Positions 18,643 through 27,468 of a stretch of 64,000 nt of DNA are shown here, piece by piece. Source of the DNA: Terriglobia bacterium. Lineage in GTDB: Bacteria; Acidobacteriota; Terriglobia; Bryobacterales; Bryobacteraceae. A program made the position numbers and the translations under genes. The notes beneath the pieces are model-generated. The model ran no database searches, was not told the DNA's origin, and saw nothing but the letters and a program-made list of their open reading frames with translations. The stretch is from contig JAIQFS010000008.1 of NCBI GenBank assembly GCA_020073145.1, positions 186,001-250,000 on the forward strand. Reading direction: 5' to 3'. How positions within the stretch are numbered: the stretch's first letter is position 1; each line of letters opens with the position of its first letter.

Positions 18643-19425
18643 TCACAGCACATGATAGTACCCGCCCCGCGCAAGAACCTCCACCGGAATCCCAAACAAC
18701 TCCGAAAGAGTCTCCGACTGAAACATCTGGTCTTTCGGCCCATCGCAAAAGACCCGGCCGCCGCGGATCAGCACCACGCGGGCGATCTCTGGGATGATGT
18801 CGGGCAAGTGGTGGGTGACCATGATCAGGCTGATGCCGTTGCGCGCCAGCTTGCGGAAAATCTCGCGCAGTTCGTGAGTGGCGTGCAGATCGAGGCTGGT
18901 GGTCGGCTCGTCCAGGACCAGGGCCTGCGGGTCGTGCACCAGCGCGCGGGCGATCAGAATGCGCCGCGCCTCCCCTGACGACAACTCGTTGGTGTTGCGT
19001 TCGGCCAGATGCGCGATCTCCAGCAGGTCCATCACCTCGCGCGCCTTCTGTTCCATCTCGGTGGTGACCTGATGGTTCGGCCAGATCCCCACGCTCCCGA
19101 AAAAGCCGGAGAGCACAATCTCGAAGCCGGAGTAGTCGCGCGTGCACATCTGCATCCAGTCGTTCGAGACCAGGCCGAGGTGGTTGCGCAGTTCGAACAG
19201 GTGCCAGCGGTCACGGCCCAGGATGCGCAGCGACCATGGCTCGGCTTTCAGCAGCGGATAGAGTTCCCGTGAAATGGCTTTGATGAGCGTGGATTTTCCG
19301 GACCCGTTCGGCCCCAGAATGGCCACGTGCTCGCCCTGGGCGATGGAGAGGGTCACTCCGTCGAGAACCACCCGGTCTCCCCGTTGGATGGTGACGTTCT
19401 CGAACTGGATGAGGGGCACGGACAT
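18643..19425 (-). CDS. Stand-alone ABC transporter ATP-binding protein
   Basis: 260 residues from the ATG at 19423-19425. Walker A GPNGSGKST, signature LSSGE, Walker B LVLDEPTTSLD and the VTHH switch histidine are all intact. No permease or binding protein lies next to it. The pattern (FENVTIQRGDRVVLDG at the start; LSSGEARRILIARAL) recalls ModF/YlmA-like soluble ATPases, whose roles are poorly known. Partner genes elsewhere cannot be excluded. Confidence 0.85.
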   Translation of the reverse strand: MSVPLIQFENVTIQRGDRVVLDGVTLSIAQGEHVAILGPNGSGKSTLIKAISRELYPLLKAEPWSLRILGRDRWHLFELRNHLGLVSNDWMQMCTRDYSGFEIVLSGFFGSVGIWPNHQVTTEMEQKAREVMDLLEIAHLAERNTNELSSGEARRILIARALVHDPQALVLDEPTTSLDLHATHELREIFRKLARNGISLIMVTHHLPDIIPEIARVVLIRGGRVFCDGPKDQMFQSETLSELFGIPVEVLARGGYYHVL

Positions 19426-19462
19426 GAATCCTATTGTAGAGGGCGGTGCGATACTCCTGACG

Positions 19463-19633
19463 ATGAAACCCGAGCCCCCCGGCGATCCGTCCCGGCGCGA
19501 TCTGCTACTCCTCGCGCCGCTCGGCTTGCCGCTGTAGGCCGATGGACAGCGCGCCGCGGCACCGCCGTTCCGCGTGGATCTTCCGCCGCCGGTCATCCGC
19601 CGGATGCTCACCCGCGTCAAGGAAGCCCGCTAG
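19463..19633 (+). pseudogene. Remnant of a Tat-exported protein with an in-frame stop
   Basis: Frame of 57 codons starting ATG 19463 and broken by TAG at 19535. The first part (DPSRRDLLLLAPLGLPL) looks like a twin-arginine signal. After the stop, in the same frame, PPFRVDLPPPVIRRMLTRVKEAR continues as plausible protein before TAG at 19631. A short fossil is inferred; the parent family is uncertain. Confidence 0.3.
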
Positions 19634-19651
19634 CTCAGCCGCGCGGCCTTG

Positions 19652-20329
19652 CTACTTCCCGCCCTGTGCCGCAATGTTCTGTTCAGTGCAGAAATACTCT
19701 TGAATTTCCCGGTTGGGCGCGAGTGCGAAGACGCGCGTAAACGAATAGGGCCTGGTCAGCGCCTTGGCGTCTTCAACCGTGTATTGCACTTCGAGGCGGT
19801 TATGGTCAAGCCGCCGGTAGCGCTCCACCACGTGCAACGCATCGCTGTGTGGTTTGCCGGTGTTGTCGAGCCACGTCCGGTCGTTGAAGCCCGCTGTGTC
19901 CACGACCAGCGTGTCGCCTTCCCAGTGCGCAATCGAGTCGCCGGTCCAACTATCGTCCAAGTCCTGGGGATGAGCGCGCCCATTGAGAAAGAAACGGCGA
20001 TAGCTGTGCGTGTTGCCCTCGGAGAGTAGCACCACCAGCTTCGGCGTCTGCACGATTTTGTAGGGACGGTCCGTGATCCGCGTGACACCGTTGGGCAGGC
20101 AGTACTGAGCCGGGTCGTCCTTGAGCCCTTCCGCCTTCCGCTGCTGGTAGAGCTTCTGAAATTCCGGTTGGTACGAAGGCTCCGTCGGGAAGCCGGTGCT
20201 GCCCGAAACCACCCAGACGCCCGAAAGATCCGGCTGGGCCATGGCGGAGGCGCAGGCCAACAACAGCAGGAGCGCCGCGTTACTTGCCCACCAGGTGCAG
20301 CACGTCCGTATTGTTCTCATTGCACACAT
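19652..20329 (-). CDS. Secreted protein, paralogue of the upstream gene
   Basis: 225 residues with a signal peptide (hydrophobic LLLLLACASAMA ending near residue 32) and a mature start PDLSGVW. It shares with the next gene upstream the blocks DLSG-W, Y-x-IVQTP, EGN-HS-R, GDSI-HW-GDTLVVDT-GFND and ERYRR/ERFHR. No catalytic motif is recognised. The family is frequent in acidobacteria. Starts at 20329 or 20320 both overlap the upstream gene's end, so translation is probably coupled. Third gene of a likely operon that begins with the DUF6152 gene. Confidence 0.75.
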   Translation of the reverse strand: MCAMRTIRTCCTWWASNAALLLLLACASAMAQPDLSGVWVVSGSTGFPTEPSYQPEFQKLYQQRKAEGLKDDPAQYCLPNGVTRITDRPYKIVQTPKLVVLLSEGNTHSYRRFFLNGRAHPQDLDDSWTGDSIAHWEGDTLVVDTAGFNDRTWLDNTGKPHSDALHVVERYRRLDHNRLEVQYTVEDAKALTRPYSFTRVFALAPNREIQEYFCTEQNIAAQGGK

Positions 20330-21029
20330 ACTCGGTCATGTCGAATCCGGTCTCGAGCGTGGAAACCCGCTTGATCACCCAGGGCTTGGTGTACGCCCCC
20401 GGATCGTCGATCACGTTCTGAATTTCCAGATTTCCAAAATCACGCCGATGGAAGCGTTCCGTCACACGAAGCTGCGTGGTGTGCGGTTGCCCGCCCATGC
20501 CAAACCAGAACTTGTCGTTGAAGCCGACAGTATCCACCACCAGGGTGTCGCCATCCCAGTGGCCGATCGAATCGCCATACCAGAGATCGTGCGCGGTCTT
20601 GAGATGTTCGGTTCGGTCTAGAAAGATCTGGCGGAAGCTGTGGATATTGCCCTCGAACAGAATCAACACCAGCGAGGGCGTCTGAACGATCTGAAAATGA
20701 TAGGGCGTGGCGCGGGGCACGCCGCCCGGCTGGCAGTGCGCTTCGGGATCGTCCGCGGAATAGTTTTCCGTGCGCTGCTTCGAGAGCGCCGCCGCCCAGG
20801 GCAGCATCGCTGGCTCTTCCTGATCAGGCAGGGGCCTCTGCCCGTTCCAGATTCCGGACAGGTCGGGTTTCCCGTCGGACAGGCGCGGCACCGGACCCGC
20901 CGGTCCCGGCCGTGGCGCTGCGCTCGGACGCGCCGCCCCTGGAAACGGAATGGCACGGGCTGGAGCTTGCGCCAACGCCGGCGGCGCGGCCGCCACAACC
21001 GCGATCAGAGTGCGAAGAAGCGCTCCCAC
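20280..21029 (-). CDS. Secreted protein, paralogue of the downstream gene
   Basis: 249 residues from the GTG at 21029, 7 bases after the DUF6152 stop; an upstream start at 21086 would overlap that gene. Signal peptide (LLRTLIAVVAAAPPALAQA), a Pro/Ala-rich linker, then KPDLSGIWNGQ and the same conserved core as the next gene: YHFQIVQTPSLVLILFEGN, GDSIGHWDGDTLVVDT, GFNDKFWF. The function is unknown. Secreted beta-rich folds are suggested by the alternating pattern, but this is a guess. Confidence 0.75.
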   Translation of the reverse strand: MGALLRTLIAVVAAAPPALAQAPARAIPFPGAARPSAAPRPGPAGPVPRLSDGKPDLSGIWNGQRPLPDQEEPAMLPWAAALSKQRTENYSADDPEAHCQPGGVPRATPYHFQIVQTPSLVLILFEGNIHSFRQIFLDRTEHLKTAHDLWYGDSIGHWDGDTLVVDTVGFNDKFWFGMGGQPHTTQLRVTERFHRRDFGNLEIQNVIDDPGAYTKPWVIKRVSTLETGFDMTEYVCNENNTDVLHLVGK

Positions 21030-21036
21030 GGTGAGG

Positions 21037-21441
21037 CTACTGGTTCCCGGCGTCCGCCGATGATCCGCCAAACACTCGGCGGCCATCCGGCAAGATCACC
21101 CGTCGCGCATTGGCCATCGCCTTGGTGCCGTCTTTGGCCAGAAAGCCTTCCACCGTTACCTGGTCCCCGATCTTCAGCGAGGTCTTCTTCCAGCCTTGCT
21201 TGAGCAGCACCGGCAGGGCGCCGAGCTCGAAATTCCAATTGGTGACTTTGCCGCGGTCGTCTTTCACATCGACATAGAAGTGGGCGTGCGGGTTCATCCA
21301 CTCGACTTTGGTCACAGTGCCGCTGACTTTCATTTGCTTGTTGAAGTCGTATTCGGCCTCAAACGAGTGATGCGCGAACAGCGGCGCCGCCAACGTCAGC
21401 AAACCGACGCCTGTCAGCAGCAGACCCAACTTCTTTCTCAT
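21037..21441 (-). CDS. DUF6152 family secreted protein
   Basis: 134 residues with a clear signal peptide cleaved near AHHSFEAEYD. The body matches DUF6152: SGTVTKVEWMNPHAHFYVDV, NWNFELGALPVLLKQGW and GDQVTVEGFLAKDG, an OB-like small exported domain. The two histidines at the mature N-terminus and the NPHAH stretch could bind metal, but this is not established. It is the first gene of a three-gene set with the two paralogues downstream. Confidence 0.82.
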   Translation of the reverse strand: MRKKLGLLLTGVGLLTLAAPLFAHHSFEAEYDFNKQMKVSGTVTKVEWMNPHAHFYVDVKDDRGKVTNWNFELGALPVLLKQGWKKTSLKIGDQVTVEGFLAKDGTKAMANARRVILPDGRRVFGGSSADAGNQ

Positions 21442-21524
21442 CGTCTCCCTCCCGTGTCTTGCGGAAAAGTATAGCGTACGCCCGTTCCGAAGACAAAGGT
21501 CTTGGCCTGTATTACCATACGCAC

Positions 21525-22694
21525 ATGATCCTCAGCCGTGACCGCATTCTGACCACGCACGTCGGCAGCCTGCCGCGCAACGACACGCTGTCGGATTTGT
21601 TGGTCCGGCGCGAAGAAGGAGAGGCCGTCGATCCAGCAACGCTGGCCGAAGAGATGGACCGCGCCGTGCGCCACGTGGTCGAAAAGCAGGCCGAAGCCGG
21701 GATCGATATCGGCAATGACGGCGAACAGCAGCGCGTCGGCTTCCAGACGTACATCCCCCGGCGCATGTCGGGTTTCGCCGGCGAGTCCCAGCGCCGCCGG
21801 GGCCGCGACTACGAGGAATTCCCCGCGCTGGTGGAAACCTTGATGCGCCGCTTTCCCAAGCGCAGCAAGATGCAGAATGCTCCCGAAGCGCAGCACGAGG
21901 TGCGCTACCTCGATACCGCCCCCATCGTGCAGGAGACCGGCCGCGTCGTGCGCGCCGCCCAGCCTGGGGGCGCATTCGCCGAGTGCTTCATGACGGCTCC
22001 GTCGCCCGGCATCATCTCGACCACCATGCTGAATGCGTATTACGCGTCGCACGATGCCTACCTGACCGCGCTCTCCCGTGAGATGCGCCATGAATACCGC
22101 GCCATCCACCAGTCGGGCCTGCTGCTGCAGATCGATTCGCCCGACCTCGCCATGGACCGCGCCATGTTTTATCGCGATCTGCCCGATGCCCAATTCGTCA
22201 AACGCTGCGAGCGGCACGTGGCGGCCATCAACGAGGCCATCGATGGAATCCCGCGCGAACGTGTGCGATTGCACTGCTGCTGGGGCAACTGGGACGGTCC
22301 CCATATCTACGACGTCGCCCTCGATCTGATTCTTCCGGTGCTCTACCAGGCCAACGTTGGCGCGCTGAGTATTGAGATGGCGAATCCCCGCCATCAGCAT
22401 GAGTACCAAGCCTTCCGCCGGCATCCGCTTCCGGATCACATGGCCCTGCTGCCTGGCACGATCGATACCACCACCAACATCGTGGAGCATCCCGAGGTAG
22501 TCGCGCGGCGGATCCAGGAAGCCGTTGCCGCCGTGGGCGACCGCGAACGCGTGATCGCCAGCGCCGATTGCGGCTTCGGCACGTTCACCAACCGCGAATG
22601 GGTCATCGAGGCTGCGGTTTGGCTGAAACTCAAGACTCTGCGTCAGGGCGCCGACATTGCCTCGGCCCGGCTGTGGGGCCGCAAGGCCTCTTGA
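21525..22694 (+). CDS. MetE C-terminal-like (cobalamin-independent methyltransferase fold) protein
   Basis: 389 residues from ATG 21525; a longer frame to 21459 lacks support. The fold is that of the catalytic domain of cobalamin-independent methionine synthase: TTHVGSLPR at the start, zinc ligands in LHCCWGNWDGPH (His and Cys), the LSIEMANPRH glutamate, and SADCGFGTF (Cys) near the end. The N-terminal MetE half is absent, so it belongs to the short MetE-like or coenzyme M transferase-like proteins whose substrates are mostly unknown. The MmgE/PrpD gene follows after 14 bases, so both may act on one catabolic route. Confidence 0.82.
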   Translation: MILSRDRILTTHVGSLPRNDTLSDLLVRREEGEAVDPATLAEEMDRAVRHVVEKQAEAGIDIGNDGEQQRVGFQTYIPRRMSGFAGESQRRRGRDYEEFPALVETLMRRFPKRSKMQNAPEAQHEVRYLDTAPIVQETGRVVRAAQPGGAFAECFMTAPSPGIISTTMLNAYYASHDAYLTALSREMRHEYRAIHQSGLLLQIDSPDLAMDRAMFYRDLPDAQFVKRCERHVAAINEAIDGIPRERVRLHCCWGNWDGPHIYDVALDLILPVLYQANVGALSIEMANPRHQHEYQAFRRHPLPDHMALLPGTIDTTTNIVEHPEVVARRIQEAVAAVGDRERVIASADCGFGTFTNREWVIEAAVWLKLKTLRQGADIASARLWGRKAS

Positions 22695-22708
22695 TAGGGA
22701 GGGTTTCC

Positions 22709-24148
22709 ATGACGATGCATCCGACTCGCCGCACGGTCCTGAGCGCTCTGGGTGCCAGCCTCGTGCCGGCCGTCCGCGCCGCCCAGCCTCCCAGTCCGCT
22801 CATGATGCGGCTCAGCACTTATATGAGCGAGGCGGCGGCGCGCCCGCTCCCCGATGCCGTCGTGGAAAAAACCAAGCACGTCATCCTCGACACCTTCGCC
22901 GCCATGATTTCTGGCTCCGAGTTGCCGCCCGGGCAATTTGCCATCCGCTTTGCGCGCGCCAATGCCGGCGACCGGACGGCGACGGTGGCTGCCTCCAAGG
23001 TCCTCTGCGGCCCCATCGAAGCCGCGCTGGCCAACGGCATGCTCGCGCACTCCGACGAGACCGACGACACCCACCCGCCTTCGCAATCGCACCCCGGCAG
23101 CTCGGTCGTCCCTTCGGCGCTGGCAACTGGAGAAAAATTCGGCATCGACGGCTCGCGCTTCCTCCGCGCCGTGGCGCTCGGCTACGACGTTGGGACCCGC
23201 GTGACCATCACGCTCGGCAAACTGCCATACATGGTGGACAGCCACCGCAGCACGCATGCGCTCGCCGGAACCTTCGGCTCGGCGGCGGCCGCCGCTTGCG
23301 CGGCTGGTTTGAATGCCCAGCAGATGCGCTGGCTCCTCTCCTATACGGCCCAGGAGGCTTCGGGCCTGGCCTCGTGGCAGCGCGACACCGATCATATCGA
23401 GAAGGCCTTCGACTTCGCCGGCATGCCCGCCCGCAGCGGCGTCACGGCCGCCTTGCTGGTGCAGGCGGGTGGAACGGGCGTGGACGATATCTTTTCCGGC
23501 GCCGACAATTTCCTCCAGGCCTTCGCCCCTAAAAACAGCGCCGATCTGCTAATCGAAAAACTCGGCGAGCGCTTCGAGGTGACCCGCACCAATTTCAAAA
23601 AGTGGACGGTTGGCGCACCTATCCAGGCCGTGCTGGATGCGCTCGAAATCCTGCTCAAGCGGAGCCCCTTCGCGGCGGACCAAGTCAGTAAGGTCGCGGT
23701 GCGGGTAGCCACCGATGAAGCCGCCATCGTCGACAACCGCGAGATCCCCGACATCTGCCTCCAGCACCTGGTGGCCGTCATGCTCGTCGATCGCACGGTC
23801 ACGTTCCGCTCCGCGCACGATAATGCGCGAATGCAGGACCCACAGATCCTCCGCCAGCGCGCCAAGGTGCAACTCTTCAAGGACGCCGAACTCGAACGCC
23901 ACCTGCCGCGCCGGGAGGCCATTGTCGAAGTGACCCTGGTCGATGGGACCCATCTCACCGAGCATGTCGAGGCGGTCCGCGGAACCGCCGAAAACCCCAT
24001 GACCCGAGACGAGGTCGTCGCCAAGGCCCGCGGCCTGATGACCCCCGTTCTCGGCCCCACCCCGTGCACCCAACTCATCGAGCGCGTCCTCGACCTCGAG
24101 CATGTCCCCAACGTGCTCGGCTTACGACCCTTGTTACAACACTCGTAA
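22709..24148 (+). CDS. MmgE/PrpD family protein with a Tat-like signal
   Basis: 479 residues from ATG 22709, 8 bases after AGGGAGGG. The family includes 2-methylcitrate dehydratase and related hydro-lyases. Core motifs: DTFAAMISGSELP, ANGMLAHSDETDDTHPPSQSHPG, and a C-terminal domain with RAKVQLFKDAELE. The N-terminus reads HPTRRTVLSALGASLVPAVRA, a twin-arginine type signal, which is unusual for an enzyme family normally cytoplasmic. Substrate cannot be told. Probably co-transcribed with the MetE-like gene. Confidence 0.85.
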   Translation: MTMHPTRRTVLSALGASLVPAVRAAQPPSPLMMRLSTYMSEAAARPLPDAVVEKTKHVILDTFAAMISGSELPPGQFAIRFARANAGDRTATVAASKVLCGPIEAALANGMLAHSDETDDTHPPSQSHPGSSVVPSALATGEKFGIDGSRFLRAVALGYDVGTRVTITLGKLPYMVDSHRSTHALAGTFGSAAAAACAAGLNAQQMRWLLSYTAQEASGLASWQRDTDHIEKAFDFAGMPARSGVTAALLVQAGGTGVDDIFSGADNFLQAFAPKNSADLLIEKLGERFEVTRTNFKKWTVGAPIQAVLDALEILLKRSPFAADQVSKVAVRVATDEAAIVDNREIPDICLQHLVAVMLVDRTVTFRSAHDNARMQDPQILRQRAKVQLFKDAELERHLPRREAIVEVTLVDGTHLTEHVEAVRGTAENPMTRDEVVAKARGLMTPVLGPTPCTQLIERVLDLEHVPNVLGLRPLLQHS

Positions 24149-24414
24149 GGACGCAGAAGGCGTAAAAGTAACAAAAAAAGTAAGTTGTGCTCCCCCAGCC
24201 GCCAGTACTCCTGGTACTCGCAAGACTCCCTAAGGCCGATTTGATGCGGCTCTCCCAAGGCCTCGATGCTATCATTGAGCAGTACATAAGTAGGCAGTAA
24301 GTACTCCGTAACTAAAGGTAAACATTAACTTTACGGCCATTCAGATTGGGTCGGCAACGCCTTCGAGAGTGGATCGACAACGAGGATCAATAAGAAGCCT
24401 TGGGGAGTAAGATC
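24149..24414. other. Intergenic region, lower GC, no gene
   Basis: About 270 bases, richer in A and T than the flanks. It holds the small inverted repeat AGTAC-TCCTG-GTACT near 24202-24216 and several AAGTA/AGTAC words near 24285-24310. It is the likely promoter and leader of the Ig-like gene. I compared it with the c-di-GMP riboswitch consensus and saw no match. Confidence 0.4.
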
Positions 24415-25614
24415 TTGGACTGGGCCAAACATTCCCAGAGAACTCTAATCGCCGCAATCGTGGGTGCTGCCCTAATGCCTTGCATTGGTTTGGGGGCGCC
24501 CGGACCCGGCGGCCCGGGTCACGGATCGGTCGTCGTGACAATCAGCCCCGGCGATATTACCCCCGCTGCGTCCCAGATCGTGCCCTTCACCGTGAGTATT
24601 GTGGGGCTAACCGACCAGTCGGTCCACTGGACCCTGGATCCGCCAACGGCTCCCGGGACCATCGACCTCAACACCGGCCGGTATGTCGCTCCGGCAACCG
24701 TCTCTTCCTCGCAGACTCTCGCGGTCATCGCAACTAGCGTGGCTGATCCCACCAAATCGGGGGTCGCCTATATTCATTTGATCCTGCCAGTGACTGTATC
24801 GGTGAGTCCGCCCGTCACGTCCCTGTCCATTTCCGCAAAAGCGCCGTTGCAAGCGCAGCAGTTCACTCCAATTGTGGACAACACCCCGAATCAGACCGTG
24901 ACCTGGAAGCTGGATTCGCCCGTGGGTTTCATCGATTCCACCACCGGGCTATACACTGCGCCTGCCGCGATCAATTCCCAGCAAACCGTCACGGCCATTG
25001 CGACGAGCGTTGCCGACCCCAGCAAGCAGGGTACGGCAACCATCCGATTGACTCCGGTAGTTGTGGTGACGATCCCCCCGCCTAGCATCACGGTATTGCA
25101 CCCGTCGGACACGCTTGCATTCACAGCCGGCGTCAGCGGCACCACCAACCCGGCAGTCATGTGGTATTCGAATCCGGAAGGCCTGATCGACCCCAACAGC
25201 GGCGTGTTCACCGCCCCATCGACAATCTCCTCCAGCATCCCGGTGGCCGTGATCGCCGCTAGCGTGGCGGACCCCACCAAGAGGGGTACCGTCACGGTCA
25301 CACTCAAGCCCTCGCCGACCGCAGTGCCGACTCATGAGGTGGACCTCACGTGGATCGCCAGTACCTCCGATCTCGGCACGCCCCTCTCGGGCTACATCAT
25401 TTATCGCTACGATGTGGCGTGCGGTAGCTCACCGGCTCCCTCTGGACCGCCCCCTACGCCGGTCAGTGGCCCGACTTTGATTCGAGGCACAAGCTTCGCG
25501 GATACCGAAGTCGAAGCCAATCAGTGTTATTTCTACGATGCCACCTTCAAGAATGACTCCGGCACTGAAAGCGCGCACTCGGCGTCCGTCGGAGTCCACA
25601 TTCCCTCGCCATAG
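24415..25614 (+). CDS. Secreted Ig-like repeat protein with C-terminal fibronectin III domain
   Basis: About 399 residues from TTG 24415, preceded by TGGGGAG; TTG 24400 is the alternative. A signal peptide runs to about GLGAPG. Three repeats of about 85 residues follow, each ending in a block like VIATSVADPTKSG (residues about 105, 195, 280), typical of bacterial Ig-like (BIG2-type) repeats. The last 100 residues form an FN3-like domain (VDLTWIASTS, SGYIIYRY). Adhesion or surface structure is inferred. No anchor motif is seen at the C-terminus, so it may be released. Confidence 0.8.
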   Translation: MDWAKHSQRTLIAAIVGAALMPCIGLGAPGPGGPGHGSVVVTISPGDITPAASQIVPFTVSIVGLTDQSVHWTLDPPTAPGTIDLNTGRYVAPATVSSSQTLAVIATSVADPTKSGVAYIHLILPVTVSVSPPVTSLSISAKAPLQAQQFTPIVDNTPNQTVTWKLDSPVGFIDSTTGLYTAPAAINSQQTVTAIATSVADPSKQGTATIRLTPVVVVTIPPPSITVLHPSDTLAFTAGVSGTTNPAVMWYSNPEGLIDPNSGVFTAPSTISSSIPVAVIAASVADPTKRGTVTVTLKPSPTAVPTHEVDLTWIASTSDLGTPLSGYIIYRYDVACGSSPAPSGPPPTPVSGPTLIRGTSFADTEVEANQCYFYDATFKNDSGTESAHSASVGVHIPSP

Positions 25615-25639
25615 GATGCCTAAGCTAACTCGCGTGTCC

Positions 25640-25659
25640 TCCGCGGCCGCTGCCGCGGA
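25640..25659. terminator. GC-rich perfect hairpin after the Ig-like gene
   Basis: TCCGCGGC-CGCT-GCCGCGGA: eight-base perfect arms and a four-base loop, 26 bases past the stop. No T-run follows, so it may be a weak or Rho-assisted terminator, or an mRNA-stabilising hairpin. Confidence 0.45.
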
Positions 25660-25778
25660 CCAAGAGCTTCCCTTGCCTGTGCGCCCCATGTTTTGAATAT
25701 TTCGCACAGCGCCTGTGTCTGCACTGCCCCGCGAATGATGCTGACGGCGGGGACTCTGGAGTAAACTGGACATTTTCC

Positions 25779-26732
25779 ATGGCCGAACATTACGTGGTCA
25801 CCGGTGGAGCAGGCTTTATCGGCTCGGCGATTGTCCGCAGCCTGTTGCGCGAGGGCGCTCGTCGCATTGTGGTCATCGACAACCTGCTGACCGGCCGGGA
25901 ATCCAACCTCGACCAGGTGCGCACCTCCATTGATTTCCAGCGCGCCGATATCTGCAATTACCAGGAGATCGCCCCCTTGATCCGCGGCGCTTCCGTCGTG
26001 TTTCACGAGGCGGCGCTGGCCTCGGTGCCGCGTTCCATCCACGATCCCATTCCCTCGCACGACATCAATATTAACGGCACGTTCAACGTGCTGCGCGCGG
26101 CCCGCGAGGGCCAGGCCGGGCGCGTCGTCTATGCCGCTTCCTCTTCCGCCTATGGCGATACCGAGGTGCTGCCCAAAGTCGAGTCCATGACCCCGCGTCC
26201 GAGATCGCCCTACGCGCTGCAAAAACTCGTCGGCGAGTATTACTGCGGCATTTGGTCCGGTGTGTACGGAGTGGAGACCGTATCGTTGCGTTACTTCAAC
26301 GTATATGGTCCGCGTCAGGATCCCACGAGTCCGTATTCCGGGGTCTTGTCTGTGTTCATGAAGTCCGTGCTCGAGCGGCGTGCTCCCACCATTTTCGGCG
26401 ATGGCGAGCAGTCCCGCGACTTTACCTACGTGGAAGACGTGGCCGCGCTCAATCTGAAAGCGGCGCGCGCCCCAAACGTCTCGGGCCGATTCTACAACGG
26501 GGGAAACGGCGGTCGGATCACCCTGAATCAGGCGTGGGCCCTGTTGCAGGAACTCGAGGGCGTGGAAATCGCGCCGAACTACGGCCCGCCGCGTGCCGGA
26601 GACGTTCGCGACTCTCAGGCCGACACCACCGCGGCGGCAAGGGACCTGCAACACTCTCCGCAATACTCGTTCGAAGAGGGGATGCGCCGCACGTTGGAGT
26701 GGTATCGGGCGGACCTGCAGGGCGGTTCGTAG
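25779..26732 (+). CDS. NAD-dependent nucleotide-sugar epimerase/dehydratase
   Basis: 317-residue extended short-chain dehydrogenase. The NAD-binding glycine motif is VVTGGAGFIGSAI near residues 6-18; the catalytic Ser is in AASSSAYGD and the Tyr/Lys pair in YALQK. Later blocks (RYFNVYGPRQDP, GDGEQSRDFTYVEDV, YNGGNGGRITLNQ) are those of UDP-glucose/UDP-GlcNAc 4-epimerase-like enzymes acting on surface-sugar precursors. Exact sugar is not readable. It stands alone between a secreted protein and a convergent membrane protein. Confidence 0.9.
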   Translation: MAEHYVVTGGAGFIGSAIVRSLLREGARRIVVIDNLLTGRESNLDQVRTSIDFQRADICNYQEIAPLIRGASVVFHEAALASVPRSIHDPIPSHDININGTFNVLRAAREGQAGRVVYAASSSAYGDTEVLPKVESMTPRPRSPYALQKLVGEYYCGIWSGVYGVETVSLRYFNVYGPRQDPTSPYSGVLSVFMKSVLERRAPTIFGDGEQSRDFTYVEDVAALNLKAARAPNVSGRFYNGGNGGRITLNQAWALLQELEGVEIAPNYGPPRAGDVRDSQADTTAAARDLQHSPQYSFEEGMRRTLEWYRADLQGGS

Positions 26733-26764
26733 CCTGCTGCGCGCGGCTCGTGCCTCCGATCGCT

Positions 26765-27427
26765 TCAGCCCCCCGCCGTTCCAGTGTTTGATCCCGTGAT
26801 CCGGCGCTCGGACTGCGCGTGTCCGAACAGGGCGCAGTATCCGATGAGCGCCGTGGGCTCAGCCACATATTTCAAGAACCGGATGCTGAGGGTCGGGGGC
26901 GCCAGCACCACGCCCGCCGCGGTGAGAAGGAACAACAGATTGCCGAGCCGGCGCAGGTGCGCCGATTCCGATTGGTCCAGAGCCTTGCCGACGGCCCAAA
27001 CGGTCACGTAGCGCGAAGCCAGCACCAGCGCGGTGACGAAAATCAGGAACGCAGTGGGCCCGCTCAACTCAAGCACGACCGCTCTCGGGAGCCAATCGAA
27101 CCGCTTGGCATACAACAAAACGCTCCCCTCGATGGGGTAGGGCGTTGCGAGTGCGAGCCAATACCACCTGGCGTGAAATCGCCATCCCCACGGGCGCGCC
27201 AGCCACACGGCCGGCCCGATGCCCAGCAGGAGCCGGATCACGCTGACCAGTGTCACCTGCACCACGGATCGGGTCTCGAACAACCAGAGGGAGCTGACGT
27301 AGGCGGCCAATCCTCCCAGTGCGAACCAGGCTGTGGTGCGGTTCCAGAACGGCTGTCGGGAATCGTCAGGCCTCACAGGCGCCGCTGTTCCACCCCAGTT
27401 TTCCATGCCCGCCGGAATTGAGTTCAT
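26765..27427 (-). CDS. Polytopic membrane protein of unknown family
   Basis: 220 residues with about five hydrophobic segments (near 31-50, 55-75, 85-100, 120-140, 165-185). An N-terminal cytoplasmic stretch is rich in Pro and Asn. I do not recognise a family. The sequence has plausible codon use and length, and it is convergent with the epimerase gene and upstream of the E2 gene stop by about 40 bases, so its co-regulation is unclear. Confidence 0.6.
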   Translation of the reverse strand: MNSIPAGMENWGGTAAPVRPDDSRQPFWNRTTAWFALGGLAAYVSSLWLFETRSVVQVTLVSVIRLLLGIGPAVWLARPWGWRFHARWYWLALATPYPIEGSVLLYAKRFDWLPRAVVLELSGPTAFLIFVTALVLASRYVTVWAVGKALDQSESAHLRRLGNLLFLLTAAGVVLAPPTLSIRFLKYVAEPTALIGYCALFGHAQSERRITGSNTGTAGG

Positions 27428-27468
27428 CCAACCGGTGTGCGGCGCATTCCTCCCAAAGAAGAAGGAGA

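Noticed and set aside
24149-24414. Riboswitch (c-di-GMP class) upstream of the Ig-like gene
   Set aside because: Only short similar words (GGACGCAGAAGG, AAAGGTAAAC) are present and they are not in the needed order or spacing.
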